From NCBI RefSeq assembly GCF_018688235.1, contig NZ_CP061313.1, positions 1,781,130-1,845,129 on the forward strand: a DNA stretch of 64,000 nucleotides. The letters run 5' to 3'. The stretch comes from Polynucleobacter sp. AP-Nino-20-G2 (lineage in GTDB: Bacteria; Pseudomonadota; Gammaproteobacteria; Burkholderiales; Burkholderiaceae). How positions within the stretch are numbered: the stretch's first letter is position 1; each line of letters starts with the position of its first letter. Below are positions 42,796 to 52,381 of this stretch, piece after piece. The translations under genes and the position numbers were made by a program. The notes under the pieces are model-generated. The model saw only the letters and a list, made by a program, of their open reading frames with translations, was not told where the DNA came from and made no database searches.

Positions 42796-42819
42796 GACTG
42801 CAGTCTAACGCAGTCGCAG
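42792..42819. repeat. Perfect 10-bp inverted repeat at the 5' edge of rnpB
   Basis: CTGCGACTGC, eight bases, GCAGTCGCAG. It brackets a possible -10 for rnpB (TAGACT on the minus strand, 19 nt from TTGAAC) and overlaps the end of P1. It could be a processing hairpin in a pyrC-rnpB read-through transcript or an operator. No T-run follows, so it is not a standard terminator. Confidence 0.55.
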
Positions 42820-42859
42820 AAATTTAGTTCAAAAAATGAATTCTGGAAATACTTGGCAC

Positions 42860-43918
42860 CTAAGCCAAGGACCAAGCAATAGTCTCACCGGCACGCAGCG
42901 GAACAATCGTGGCTTCACCCAAAGGCAGTTCGTCAGGAATACTTTGTGCCCGCTTCACCAAAGTAATTTTCTTGGTATTCCGTGGCAAAGAATAAAAATC
43001 AGGGCCAAAGAAGCTTGCAAAGCCTTCCAACTTATCTAACTTACCCACACTCTCAAATGCTTCTGCATATAAACCCAAGGCATTAAAAGCGCTATAGCAA
43101 CCAGCACAACCGCAAGCAGCCTCTTTGGCACCTTTCGCATGTGGCGCGCTATCCGTGCCCAAGAAGAATCTAGAACTTCCACTAGTAGCTGCCTCAAGCA
43201 AGGCCACACGATGCTCCTCACGCTTCAGTACTGGCAGGCAATAGTTATGCGGACGAATACCGCCAGCAAAAATCGCATTGCGATTCATCAACAAATGCTG
43301 TGGCGTAATCGTCGCGGCCAAAATATTTTTTTCACCGGTCTGAGCGTCACGCACATAGTGAGCAGCTTGCTTAGTAGTGATGTGCTCAAACACAATCTTG
43401 AGAGCAGGAAAATCTTTACGCAAGGGCTCTAAAACCTGGTCGATAAAGACCGCTTCTCGATCAAAGATATCAATATCAGAACTGGTGACTTCACCGTGAA
43501 CCAATAAGGGCATGCCTACTGCCTGCATTGCCTCTAAAACGCTATAGCAACGCTTAATGTCGCTCACTCCAGCATCACTATTAGTGGTTGCACCTGCTGG
43601 ATACAGCTTGAAAGCGGCAACACCCTCGGCTTTTGCTTTTCGAACTTCATCAGCAGAAGTATTGTCAGTGAGATACAAAGTCATCAATGGCGTAAAACCC
43701 GTTATACCAAGCGATTTGAGATTCGCTTCAATACGAGCGCGGTAAGCATTTGCCAAACCTACTGTAGTTACTGGCGGCTTCAAATTTGGCATGATGATCG
43801 CGCGCGCAAACTGACGCGCGGTATCCGCTAAAACATCCCTCATGACATCACCATCACGAATGTGCAAGTGCCAGTCATCTGGCTGGATCAACTGAATCTG
43901 AGTTTGGGTATTAGTCAT
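42860..43918 (-). CDS. pyrC: Dihydroorotase
   Basis: The protein has 352 residues and is a class II dihydroorotase. The metal-binding DDWHLHIRDG has His17 and His19; Lys104 in AFKLYPAGAT is the lysine that becomes carboxylated; further ligands are in LVHGEV and VFEHITTK. It closes carbamoyl-aspartate to dihydroorotate in pyrimidine synthesis. It lies 17 bp after the glycerate kinase gene on the same strand, and rnpB follows it. Confidence 0.96.
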   Translation of the reverse strand: MTNTQTQIQLIQPDDWHLHIRDGDVMRDVLADTARQFARAIIMPNLKPPVTTVGLANAYRARIEANLKSLGITGFTPLMTLYLTDNTSADEVRKAKAEGVAAFKLYPAGATTNSDAGVSDIKRCYSVLEAMQAVGMPLLVHGEVTSSDIDIFDREAVFIDQVLEPLRKDFPALKIVFEHITTKQAAHYVRDAQTGEKNILAATITPQHLLMNRNAIFAGGIRPHNYCLPVLKREEHRVALLEAATSGSSRFFLGTDSAPHAKGAKEAACGCAGCYSAFNALGLYAEAFESVGKLDKLEGFASFFGPDFYSLPRNTKKITLVKRAQSIPDELPLGEATIVPLRAGETIAWSLA

Positions 43919-43935
43919 GAATTTTTAATTAAAGA

Positions 43936-45261
43936 TTAATCAAGCAAGATGATGCGGAAATCATTCACATTGGTCAGTGTAGGGCCAGTTTCCACTAAAG
44001 CCTGTAATTGCGCAAAGAATCCATAGCAATCATGCTTGTCTAAATAATCATTGGGAAGTAATTTCTGATCTTGCGCAACTTGACGAATCTCCGGCGTGAA
44101 CCAGGCACCCGCATTTTTCTCGCTGCCATCAATACCATCTGTATCCGCAGCCAAGCCAGAAACATTCTCCATACCAGCACTAGCGTTAAAAAGTGACAGC
44201 AGGTATTCACTACAGCGACCGCCTCGACCCTTTACCCCCGCCGGCAAAGTGACAGTGCACTCCCCACCAGAAATAAGAGCTAACGGTGACTTGATCGATC
44301 CGGTGCCTTGCTGGTATTGTCGCGCCATATTAGCCTGCTCAACACCAACAGCCTGAGCCTCTCCGGTAATCGTATCGCCCAATATAACCGGGTCATAGCC
44401 TTGGGTGCGCACGTATTCGGCGGCAGCTTCTAGGCTCTTATAAGCAGTAGCAATGACATGATTTCGTACTTGGGCGCCCTGCACGTCATCCTCTTTCAAA
44501 GTCTCTGGAATTTCTCCAGCCGCACCTCGATTCAAATGCCTTAGGACCACCTCAGGAATAGATCCCTCACCCAGCTGATATTGAGCCAAAATATTCAAAG
44601 CATCTTGGTAGGTTGAATAATCTGGGGCACATGGACCGCTTGCAATATCTGCCGGAGAATCCCCTGTCACATCGGAAATTAACAGAGCCTCAACACGTGC
44701 GCCGTTAGCAATAGCCACTCTTGCTAAATTGCCACCCTGAATCGCCGACAAGTGCTTGCGAATGACATTCATCTCTTCGATCGGTGCACCTGAGCGCAAT
44801 AACGCCTCCGTAGTCTGGCGCATATCCTCAATAGTGATTCCGGGTTGTGGCAAGGTTAGCAAACTGGATCCGCCACCGGATATCAAGGCAACCAGCACAT
44901 CACCCTGCTTTAACTGGCTTACCAGCTGAAATATTTCTCTAGCACCATCCATGCCAGCTTGATCTGGAACGGGGTGTCCAGCTTCAATAATTCGAATATG
45001 ACTCGTCGGCGAATGATGGCCATAGCGAGTTAAGACGACTCCTTCTAACGTCACCTTGGGCCAATGTGTCTTTGCATAAGACTCTAAGGCGCTAGCCATA
45101 GAGGCGCTAGCCTTACCAGCACCTACAACCAAACATTTTCCTTGTGGCTCTTCACCTACTGGGAAAATATTCCGCAAATAGACGGGAACAATCTTCTGAG
45201 GATCAGCAACCGCTAAAGCAGCTGCAAAGGCATTTTTTAAAATAAGTTCTTGCTTGCTCAT
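43936..45261 (-). CDS. Glycerate 2-kinase (MOFRL/GckA-type)
   Basis: The protein has 441 residues. Two domains are visible: the N-terminal glycerate-kinase domain (about 10-240; VVGAGKASASMASALES and ALISGGGSSLLTLPQPG) and the C-terminal MOFRL domain (about 310-430; SGGECTVTLPAGVKGRGGRCSEYLL and AADTDGIDGS). The enzyme phosphorylates D-glycerate to 2-phosphoglycerate in glycolate/glyoxylate or tartronate use. That would fit the glycolate/D-lactate-type dehydrogenase at 54.5 kb, though the link is inference. Confidence 0.9.
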   Translation of the reverse strand: MSKQELILKNAFAAALAVADPQKIVPVYLRNIFPVGEEPQGKCLVVGAGKASASMASALESYAKTHWPKVTLEGVVLTRYGHHSPTSHIRIIEAGHPVPDQAGMDGAREIFQLVSQLKQGDVLVALISGGGSSLLTLPQPGITIEDMRQTTEALLRSGAPIEEMNVIRKHLSAIQGGNLARVAIANGARVEALLISDVTGDSPADIASGPCAPDYSTYQDALNILAQYQLGEGSIPEVVLRHLNRGAAGEIPETLKEDDVQGAQVRNHVIATAYKSLEAAAEYVRTQGYDPVILGDTITGEAQAVGVEQANMARQYQQGTGSIKSPLALISGGECTVTLPAGVKGRGGRCSEYLLSLFNASAGMENVSGLAADTDGIDGSEKNAGAWFTPEIRQVAQDQKLLPNDYLDKHDCYGFFAQLQALVETGPTLTNVNDFRIILLD

Positions 45262-45270
45262 GAGACCATT

Positions 45271-47094
45271 CTAATCAAGAGCGGCACGCTCTTGCATTTG
45301 CCACATCTCAGCATATCGACCATTAGCCATCAAGAGTTCAGAGTGTGTGCCTCGCTCAACAATTTGCCCATGATCCATTACTAGAATTTGATCCGCATGC
45401 ACAATGGTTGAGAGTCTATGAGCAATGATTAAAGTTGTACGATTTTTGGCCAGATTTAACAGCTCATCCTGAAACGCACGCTCTGTTTTGGAGTCTAGCG
45501 CCGAAGTAGCTTCATCAAAAATGAGCATGGCAGGCTTCTTTAGCAATGTTCGTGCGATGGCGACTCTTTGTTTTTCTCCGCCAGATAACTTTAAGCCACG
45601 CTCCCCAACCTGGGTGTCGTAACCGTCAGGAAGATGTTGAATAAACCGGTCAATCTGCGCGGCACGGGCGGCCTCATGCACTTCTTCGATAGAAGCGCTT
45701 GGATCTCCATAAGCAATGTTGTAGCCAATGGTGTCATTAAAGAGCACCGTGTCTTGTGGAACGATTCCAATAGCCTTGCGCAAGCTTGCTTGAGTCACTT
45801 CAGTAATATTTTGACTATCAATCAAAATCTTTCCGGACTGTACGTCATAGAAACGAAACAATAAACGGGCCAAGGTGCTTTTTCCTGCACCACTTTGACC
45901 CACTACTGCAGTAATCGTACCGGCTGGGATATTAAAGCTCACATCGCGCAATATTGCTCGCTTGGCATCATAGTGAAATGAAACATGCTCAAAGCGCACA
46001 TCTGGGCCTCTTCCTTGGTTGTCAATGTGTAGCGGCTTCGCATCAGGAGTATCAGCAATCTCTTTCTCAGTATTGAGAAGTGAGAACATCCGATCCATAT
46101 CAGTGAGAGCCTGCTTAATCTCGCGATAGATCACGCCCAAGAAATTCAGCGGGATATACAGCTGAATCATTAATGTATTTACCAAAACCAAATCACCCAA
46201 GGTCATTGATCCATCAATGACGCCTAAAGTAGCGCGCCATAAAATCATGACCAGTCCAATCGCAATAATGGTTTGCTGACCGAAGTTGAGTAGTGCTAAT
46301 GACTTTTGGGACTTAACCGCAGCCGCTTGATAGCGCACTAAATTTTGATCGTAACGACTCGCCTCAAAAGCTTCATTTCCAAAATACTTTACCGTCTCAA
46401 AATTGAGTAAAGAATCAATCGCCTTCTGATTCGCCTTTGAATCCATGTCGTTCATAGTTCTGCGGAAATGCGTGCGCCATTCAGTCACGACCACCGTAAA
46501 GCCAATATAGAGAACTAAAGCAGTGAGGGTGATTGCCGCAAACCAAACATCATAAGAATAGGCAAAATATCCAAGCACCAAACAAAACTCAATTAAGGTT
46601 GGGAGGATGCTGTAAAGCGAATAGGAGATAAGCGATTGAATACCACGAGTGCCACGTTCAATATCACGACTCACACCACCGGTTTGTCTTGCCAAATGGA
46701 AACTTAGAGCCAAGGCATGAAGATGCTCAAACACTTGGAGCGCAACTTTGCGAACCGCATTTTGAGTAACGCGAGCAAAAAGCGATTCGCGTAACTCAGT
46801 AAATAGGGAGGCTGATACCCTTAGCAATCCGTAGGCCAGAATTAATCCGGCCGGAACTACCAATAAGGCTTGCGGGGAATCTGCTTTGATATTGAGAGCA
46901 TCAATCAAGCGCTTCATCAAAATGGGGATGCCTAGATTGGCAACCTTAGCTGCAACCAAGCATGACAGTGCAATGGCAACTCTAAATTTGTATTCCAGCA
47001 AATAGGGAAGAAGATCACGGATGACCTTCCAATCACTGCCACGGGAAGGATTTGAATCTATTGTTGAATGATGTCGGCTAGATGAATGTCTCAT
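45271..47094 (-). CDS. Atm1-type ABC exporter (fused permease and ATPase)
   Basis: The protein has 607 residues with six membrane segments (about 30-330) and one nucleotide-binding domain. Walker A is VGQSGAGKST near residue 400, the signature LSGGEKQRVAIART near 502, and Walker B MLIFDEATSALD near 520. The intracellular phrase RQTGGVSRDIERGTRGIQSL in the second loop is the hallmark of the Atm1/HMT1 group (glutathione-metal or Fe-S-related export). It ends the nudB-aspS block, 9 bp after nudB. Confidence 0.9.
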   Translation of the reverse strand: MRHSSSRHHSTIDSNPSRGSDWKVIRDLLPYLLEYKFRVAIALSCLVAAKVANLGIPILMKRLIDALNIKADSPQALLVVPAGLILAYGLLRVSASLFTELRESLFARVTQNAVRKVALQVFEHLHALALSFHLARQTGGVSRDIERGTRGIQSLISYSLYSILPTLIEFCLVLGYFAYSYDVWFAAITLTALVLYIGFTVVVTEWRTHFRRTMNDMDSKANQKAIDSLLNFETVKYFGNEAFEASRYDQNLVRYQAAAVKSQKSLALLNFGQQTIIAIGLVMILWRATLGVIDGSMTLGDLVLVNTLMIQLYIPLNFLGVIYREIKQALTDMDRMFSLLNTEKEIADTPDAKPLHIDNQGRGPDVRFEHVSFHYDAKRAILRDVSFNIPAGTITAVVGQSGAGKSTLARLLFRFYDVQSGKILIDSQNITEVTQASLRKAIGIVPQDTVLFNDTIGYNIAYGDPSASIEEVHEAARAAQIDRFIQHLPDGYDTQVGERGLKLSGGEKQRVAIARTLLKKPAMLIFDEATSALDSKTERAFQDELLNLAKNRTTLIIAHRLSTIVHADQILVMDHGQIVERGTHSELLMANGRYAEMWQMQERAALD

Positions 47095-47103
47095 CGCTCT
47101 ATC

Positions 47104-47562
47104 TTAGACACTTCCGCCTTCGGTTGCTGAGAATAATTTCACGATGGCTTCGCCATTACTTTCAGAAAAGCAAGTCTTTGCCGCCTCTAGATATGGAAGC
47201 CACTGGTAAGCGACATGCTCTCTTGGCGCCAATGTCACCGGTGTCGCATCAGGCACTAGTAATGAGAACCAATGCTCTGTGTTTCTGGTAACACCAGGGG
47301 CGTAGCGATGACGCCACTGAGGATATATTTCGTAGTCAATTTGGTGATGCATATCTTGTAGAGCGCCTACGGGTAATGATTCAACATCAATCCCCGTCTC
47401 CTCCAAGACTTCCCGGGCGGCAGCTACACCGAGATCCTCATCTGGAGCATCCAGACTGCCAGTGACCGATTGCCAAAAGCCCGCCTTATCGGCTCGCTCT
47501 ATTAGCAAAACCTCCCCATTCGATTTGTAAATAACCACTAAAACCGAGATGGGGATTTTCAA
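47104..47562 (-). CDS. nudB: Dihydroneopterin triphosphate diphosphatase (Nudix)
   Basis: The protein has 152 residues. The Nudix box is readable as GSLDAPDEDLGVAAAREVLE with EETGI, one residue longer between its first Gly and Glu than the textbook pattern. The opening MKIPISVLVVIYKSNGEVLL and the location after aspS match NudB, the first dephosphorylation step of folate synthesis. Other Nudix substrates cannot be excluded by eye. Confidence 0.87.
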   Translation of the reverse strand: MKIPISVLVVIYKSNGEVLLIERADKAGFWQSVTGSLDAPDEDLGVAAAREVLEETGIDVESLPVGALQDMHHQIDYEIYPQWRHRYAPGVTRNTEHWFSLLVPDATPVTLAPREHVAYQWLPYLEAAKTCFSESNGEAIVKLFSATEGGSV

Positions 47563-47584
47563 GATGCTGTAATGACCCGATGAA

Positions 47585-49384
47585 TTAGGCGGCAGGAGCT
47601 GCTTGACGCAAGCGGATATGCAACTCTTTTAGCTGACGCTCATCAACTGGGCTCGGAGCTTGAGTTAATAAACACTGAGCACGTTGTGTTTTAGGGAAGG
47701 CAATCACATCACGAATCGATTCCGCACCAGTCATCATGGTGACAATGCGATCCAGACCAAATGCGATACCACCATGAGGAGGGGCGCCATACTGCAAAGC
47801 ATCCAATAAGAAGCCAAACTTCGCTTGGGCTTCTTCGGCGCCGATCTTCAATGCGCGGAATACCTGACTCTGCACAGCCTCTTGGTGAATACGTACTGAG
47901 CCGCCACCAATTTCGCTACCATTCAGAACCATGTCATACGCTTTAGCTAAGCACCTGCCTGGATCAGATTCTAGGTACTGCATATGCTCATCTTTAGGGC
48001 TGGTGAATGGATGGTGACAAGCAACCCAACGGGCTTCACCTTCATCGTAGTCAAACATTGGGAAATCCACTACCCACAATGGCTTCCAGCCTTCAGTTGA
48101 TAGGCCATGCTCTTTACCCCAAGCAGAATGACCAATCTTCAGGCGCAAGTTACCGATGGCATCGTTCACGACTTTTTCTTTATCCGCACCGAAGAAAATA
48201 ATATCGCCATCTTTAGCGCCAGTGCGCTTGAGGATGCCCTCGATAGCAGCGTCATGCAAGTTCTTGACGATTGGAGATTGCAAGCCATTGCGACCTTCAG
48301 CCACAGAGTTCACCTTAATCCATGCCAAACCTTTGGCGCCATAGATGCTGACAAATTGAGTGTAATCATCGATTTCGCTACGACTAATCTCAGAGCCGCC
48401 AGGAACACATAAACCAACTACGCGACCACCCACTTGATTAGCAGCTCCTGAGAAGACCTTGAAGTCCACATCCTTCATCAGATCAGTCAATTCAGTGAAC
48501 TCAAAATTCACCCGTAGATCTGGCTTGTCGGAACCAAAACGCGCCATGCCTTCGGAGTAAGGCATTGTTGGGAATGGATTTGGCAACTCCACATTCATCG
48601 TCTTTTTGAAAATATGACGGATCATGTTTTCAAATAAATCACGAATCTCTAACTCGCTCAAGAATGCGGTTTCACAGTCGATTTGAGTAAATTCAGGCTG
48701 ACGATCGGCACGCAAATCTTCGTCACGGAAACATTTTGTAATTTGGTAGTAACGATCAAAGCCGGCAACCATCAGCAACTGTTTAAATAACTGGGGTGAT
48801 TGTGGCAAAGCAAAAAACTGTCCGTCATGAACGCGTGAAGGAACTAGGTAATCGCGTGCGCCTTCAGGCGTACTCTTCGTCAACATCGGTGTTTCAATAT
48901 CAATGAAACCAGCAGCATCTAAATAGCGACGGCATTCCATTGCTACGTTGTAACGTAGACGTAGATTCTTTTGCATCTGTGGACGACGCAAATCCAAAAC
49001 ACGATGCGTTAAGCGCGTTGTTTCAGAAAGATTCTCATCTTCCAACTGGAATGGAGGAGTGATAGAGGCATTCAAAATCACCAAGCTATGGCAAAGCACT
49101 TCAATCTTGCCACTCGCTAAATCATTATTCTCGGTACCAGCCGGACGGGCACGCACCAAGCCTTTGATCTGAATGCAAAACTCGTTGCGAACCTGCTCAG
49201 CCAAAGCAAACATATCTGGACGATCTGGATCGCATACTACCTGCACAAATCCTTGATGATCACGCAAATCAATAAAGATCACGCCACCATGATCGCGGCG
49301 GCGATTAACCCAACCGGAGAGAGTAACTTCTTGACCAATAAGTGATTCAGTTACCTGGCCACAGGTATGGCTTCGCATCGACAT
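47585..49384 (-). CDS. aspS: Aspartyl-tRNA synthetase (bacterial type)
   Basis: The protein has 599 residues. An N-terminal OB-fold anticodon domain (GWVNRRRDHGGVIFIDLRDH), the class II core with motif 2 KCFRDEDLRADRQPEFTQID, a bacteria-specific GAD insertion (about 290-420), and motif 3 GIAFGLDRIVTMM are all visible. It opens the aspS-nudB-ABC-glycerate kinase-pyrC minus-strand run. The GAD form is the usual bacterial enzyme; whether it is discriminating against tRNA-Asn was not determined. Confidence 0.97.
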   Translation of the reverse strand: MSMRSHTCGQVTESLIGQEVTLSGWVNRRRDHGGVIFIDLRDHQGFVQVVCDPDRPDMFALAEQVRNEFCIQIKGLVRARPAGTENNDLASGKIEVLCHSLVILNASITPPFQLEDENLSETTRLTHRVLDLRRPQMQKNLRLRYNVAMECRRYLDAAGFIDIETPMLTKSTPEGARDYLVPSRVHDGQFFALPQSPQLFKQLLMVAGFDRYYQITKCFRDEDLRADRQPEFTQIDCETAFLSELEIRDLFENMIRHIFKKTMNVELPNPFPTMPYSEGMARFGSDKPDLRVNFEFTELTDLMKDVDFKVFSGAANQVGGRVVGLCVPGGSEISRSEIDDYTQFVSIYGAKGLAWIKVNSVAEGRNGLQSPIVKNLHDAAIEGILKRTGAKDGDIIFFGADKEKVVNDAIGNLRLKIGHSAWGKEHGLSTEGWKPLWVVDFPMFDYDEGEARWVACHHPFTSPKDEHMQYLESDPGRCLAKAYDMVLNGSEIGGGSVRIHQEAVQSQVFRALKIGAEEAQAKFGFLLDALQYGAPPHGGIAFGLDRIVTMMTGAESIRDVIAFPKTQRAQCLLTQAPSPVDERQLKELHIRLRQAAPAA

Positions 49385-49400
49385 AACAATTTCCTATAAA

Positions 49401-50054
49401 TCAAAAATGATGGTTTGACTGACTAGCTGTCAAACCAGTTGAACTGGTGGGAGGAACAGATCCCATTGAAACAATGTGTTTGAGCGCCTCTTCAACGCTC
49501 ATCTCTAATTGGATAGTATGGGCGCGAGGAACGATCATGAAAAAGCCCGACGTTGGATTGGGTGTTGTTGGCAAAAATACATTGACATAGTCCTCACCCA
49601 ACTTAGCCGCTACTTCTTTTGCTGGAATACCCGTTTGAAACGCAATTGCCCAAGAATCCGCATGCGGATAACGAATCAGTAACGCCTTACTAAATGCTTG
49701 GCCGCTTCCCGAAAATAAAGTCGAAGAAACTTGCTGCACACTGGAATAAATGGAGCGCACGATCGGAATTCGATTCATCAATCGATTCCAAATCTTCATC
49801 CACCACTGGCCCGCAAAACTAATCGCAAGTACGCCAGTAAACATAATGACCGATATCACGATCAAAATTCCAACGCCCGGAAGCTCCCGGAAATGCTGTA
49901 AATCAGCGGCAAATTGGTTCGGAAATATGGCGATAATGGCATGCATTACAGAACCAAAAACACCGTCGAGCAAGCCCAAGCCCCCTGCAATCACCCAAAT
50001 GGTGATTGACATTGGTGCCCACACCAAGATCCCTGCGATAAAGTATTTTTTCAT
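49401..50054 (-). CDS. DUF502 family membrane protein
   Basis: The protein has 217 residues. Two membrane segments lie in the N-terminal half (KKYFIAGILVWAPMSITIWVI and GVGILIVISVIMFTGVLAI). The C-terminal half has FLPTTPNPTSGFFMIVPR, a family hallmark, and ends polar. DUF502 proteins are widespread in gamma- and betaproteobacteria next to aspS and ubiB; function unknown. It lies 16 bp upstream of aspS. Confidence 0.9.
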   Translation of the reverse strand: MKKYFIAGILVWAPMSITIWVIAGGLGLLDGVFGSVMHAIIAIFPNQFAADLQHFRELPGVGILIVISVIMFTGVLAISFAGQWWMKIWNRLMNRIPIVRSIYSSVQQVSSTLFSGSGQAFSKALLIRYPHADSWAIAFQTGIPAKEVAAKLGEDYVNVFLPTTPNPTSGFFMIVPRAHTIQLEMSVEEALKHIVSMGSVPPTSSTGLTASQSNHHF

Positions 50055-50118
50055 GTCCCTATGCTTGCGCTTTGCCTAACCTAGCATTTTAGCGGTTTAA
50101 GCGGGGAACGGCGACAGA

Positions 50119-51705
50119 CTAATAGAGCCCTAGGCCAATAATCAATATTCCCGCCAAAAATCCACCCGCAAAGAGCAAGGCACCAACCAATAGGCGATGT
50201 GTACGCCTTTCTTGCAATAAAAGGCCCTTTAGAACCTCCAATTCAAGGTTTTGCCCTCTTTGCTGACCGCGATCACGAGCCAAACTCTCTATCAGCAACC
50301 GGGGCAAAGTCGGCAAAATCTGCGCCCATCCTGGCGCTTCAGCCTTCAAACCATCGACTAAAGCTCTCCAACCCAATTGCTGGCTGACCCATTTTTCCAA
50401 AATTGGCTTAGCGGTTTTCCATAAATCCAGATCCGGATCCAATTGGCGAGCTAGTCCCTCAACATTTAATAAGGTTTTTTGCAGGAGCGTCAGTTGCGGC
50501 TGGATCTCCACCTTAAAGCGGCGAGAGGTTTGGAATAAGCGCATCAACACAATACCCAAGGAAATTTCCTTTAAAGGGCGATCAAAATAAGGCTCACAAA
50601 CTGAGCGCACCGCACCCTCGAGCTCCTCAACCCGCGTATCAGCAGGAACCCAACCAGACTCGATATGCAACTCCGCGACACGACGGTAATCACGATTAAA
50701 AAATGCCAGGAAATTTAACGCCAAATAACTCTTATCAGACTGACTAAGCGCGCCAACAATTCCAAAATCCAGGGAGATGAAGCGGCCAAATGTATCCGGC
50801 TCCAAGCTAATCATGATATTTCCCGGATGCATATCAGCATGGAAGAAACCATACTGAAATACTTGAGTGAAGAATATTTCCACTCCATCTGCCGCTAATT
50901 TCTTAAAGTCGACACCCGCCGCGCGCAACTCTGCAGTTCGCCCAATGGAGATGCCATCCATCCTCTCCATCACGATGACATTGGTGTGACATAAATCCCA
51001 ATACATTTCAGGGATCATCAATTTTTTTGAATCAACAAAATAGCGGCGCAACTGACTTGCATTTGCCGCCTCACGCATGAGATCTAATTCATCATGCAAA
51101 TAGGTATCAAACTCTGCCACGTTCTCGCGTGGCTTTAAGCGACGACCGTCCTCTGAACTTTTCTCGATAATTTTTGCTAAGTCATAGAGCAGCGCAAGGT
51201 CACCCTCAATCACCGGTAAGATTCCGGGGCGAAGCACTTTAACGGCTACGGCGCGCCCCTCCCACTCAGGATGCTTCTCAGTTCCACGCAATAGGCCGAA
51301 GTGCACTTGTGCCACAGAAGCGCTAGCCACTGGGGTTGGATCAAAACTGATAAACACTTCTTGAATCGATTGTCCGAGTGCCTGCTCAATCAAACGACAA
51401 GATTCTTCATTGGAAAAAGGGGGGACTTGATCCTGTAACTTCGCTAATTCATTCGCAATATCTTCAGGCAATAAATCCCGTCGCGTGGAAAGAACTTGAC
51501 CAAACTTCACAAAGATTGGACCCAGTGCCTCTAGCGTTAAACGAATACGCTCGCCCCTAGGCAAAGATTCACCAGGCGAGGTCCAACAAATTACCGTTAG
51601 CAGACCACGGCGAATACCCGGCTTGAGAATATCGCGCAATAAAGGCAACAAACCATAACGCCATGCGGTAAAGAAAATAAAAGAGAGGCGAGCAAGTCTA
51701 CGCAT
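50119..51705 (-). CDS. ubiB: Ubiquinone biosynthesis kinase-like protein UbiB
   Basis: The protein has 528 residues. It is an atypical kinase (ABC1/COQ8 family) with the KxGQ motif FVKFGQVLSTRRDLLPEDIA near residue 65 and an Ala-rich nucleotide loop PVASASVAQVHFG instead of a glycine-rich one. HADMHPGNIM and the metal-binding SLDFGIVG follow. Two membrane segments close the protein (LLVGALLFAGGFLAGILIIGLG). UbiB supports extraction or modification of hydrophobic ubiquinone intermediates. ubiJ ends 6 bp upstream. Confidence 0.95.
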   Translation of the reverse strand: MRRLARLSFIFFTAWRYGLLPLLRDILKPGIRRGLLTVICWTSPGESLPRGERIRLTLEALGPIFVKFGQVLSTRRDLLPEDIANELAKLQDQVPPFSNEESCRLIEQALGQSIQEVFISFDPTPVASASVAQVHFGLLRGTEKHPEWEGRAVAVKVLRPGILPVIEGDLALLYDLAKIIEKSSEDGRRLKPRENVAEFDTYLHDELDLMREAANASQLRRYFVDSKKLMIPEMYWDLCHTNVIVMERMDGISIGRTAELRAAGVDFKKLAADGVEIFFTQVFQYGFFHADMHPGNIMISLEPDTFGRFISLDFGIVGALSQSDKSYLALNFLAFFNRDYRRVAELHIESGWVPADTRVEELEGAVRSVCEPYFDRPLKEISLGIVLMRLFQTSRRFKVEIQPQLTLLQKTLLNVEGLARQLDPDLDLWKTAKPILEKWVSQQLGWRALVDGLKAEAPGWAQILPTLPRLLIESLARDRGQQRGQNLELEVLKGLLLQERRTHRLLVGALLFAGGFLAGILIIGLGLY

Positions 51706-51711
51706 GATGGA

Positions 51712-52329
51712 TTAACCTTTTTTCTCTAGAAGTTGAATCCGCTTTTCCATACGATCAACCGCATCACGCAATTCATTTAACTCATTCTTGCGAACCATAA
51801 AATCTCGTTTATTTAAAAGCACTTTTCTTTCTTCGCTGACGTACTCCACTACATTTTCCAGCAAGTCAGAAACAGCAGATTTTCCAGAGGAAACCACTTT
51901 CTTTCCTTGGCGAATAGCAAAGTTTGCGGGAGCATCGCCAATCAATTTAGCCAAATCTTCTTCATATTCCCAGCGCACTTGCCCCGCTAAGCGTCCTAAT
52001 AATTGCGCTAAATCAGCATCACCAGTAATTTTGACCGCTTTGATTGCTTGCTCACGTAAATTGCCGGGGCCGCCAAGCAGGGAACCCAGCGCATCTGCGG
52101 AAATGTCCAACTCCAAGGAGGGTTGCTGAAGTGGTGCCACAGAATTCAATAGGCCACCTGGCGTTAACTCAAAACCCAGGTTGCCAATAGGCAGCTTAAG
52201 CAAAATGACTTTCCCGGAATGCTTAGCTAGCTCAGCCGTAGCCCAAGGCTCTGCCATCAGCACATGATTAATCCCTCGGCACGCGGCAGCGGCTGCAATA
52301 GTGTGAGTGGTAGGTGAAGCAGTATTCAT
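51712..52329 (-). CDS. ubiJ: Ubiquinone biosynthesis accessory factor UbiJ (SCP2 domain)
   Basis: The protein has 205 residues from ATG 52329 (MNTASPTTHTI). The frame is open back to 52419, but that extension would cross a strong terminator, so the shorter start is chosen; it lacks a Shine-Dalgarno sequence. An SCP2-like lipid-binding domain (about 20-120; DISADALGSLLGGPGNLREQ) is followed by a C-terminal coiled coil (NELRDAVDRMEKRIQLLEKK). UbiJ scaffolds the soluble ubiquinone-synthesis complex. The order ubiE-Tim44-ubiJ-ubiB supports the call. Confidence 0.87.
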   Translation of the reverse strand: MNTASPTTHTIAAAAACRGINHVLMAEPWATAELAKHSGKVILLKLPIGNLGFELTPGGLLNSVAPLQQPSLELDISADALGSLLGGPGNLREQAIKAVKITGDADLAQLLGRLAGQVRWEYEEDLAKLIGDAPANFAIRQGKKVVSSGKSAVSDLLENVVEYVSEERKVLLNKRDFMVRKNELNELRDAVDRMEKRIQLLEKKG

Positions 52330-52335
52330 GGGCGT

Positions 52336-52361
52336 AAAAAACCCGCACAAGTGCGGGCTTT
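52336..52361 (-). terminator. Terminator between the Tim44-like gene and ubiJ
   Basis: Minus strand AAAGCCCGCAC and GTGCGGGTTTTTT form a long stem with a tight loop, ending in six T that stop 6 nt before the ubiJ ATG. It ends Tim44-like transcription, and leaves no space for a separate ubiJ promoter. Confidence 0.82.
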
Positions 52362-52381
52362 CAATGGAAAGTACCTCAAGC

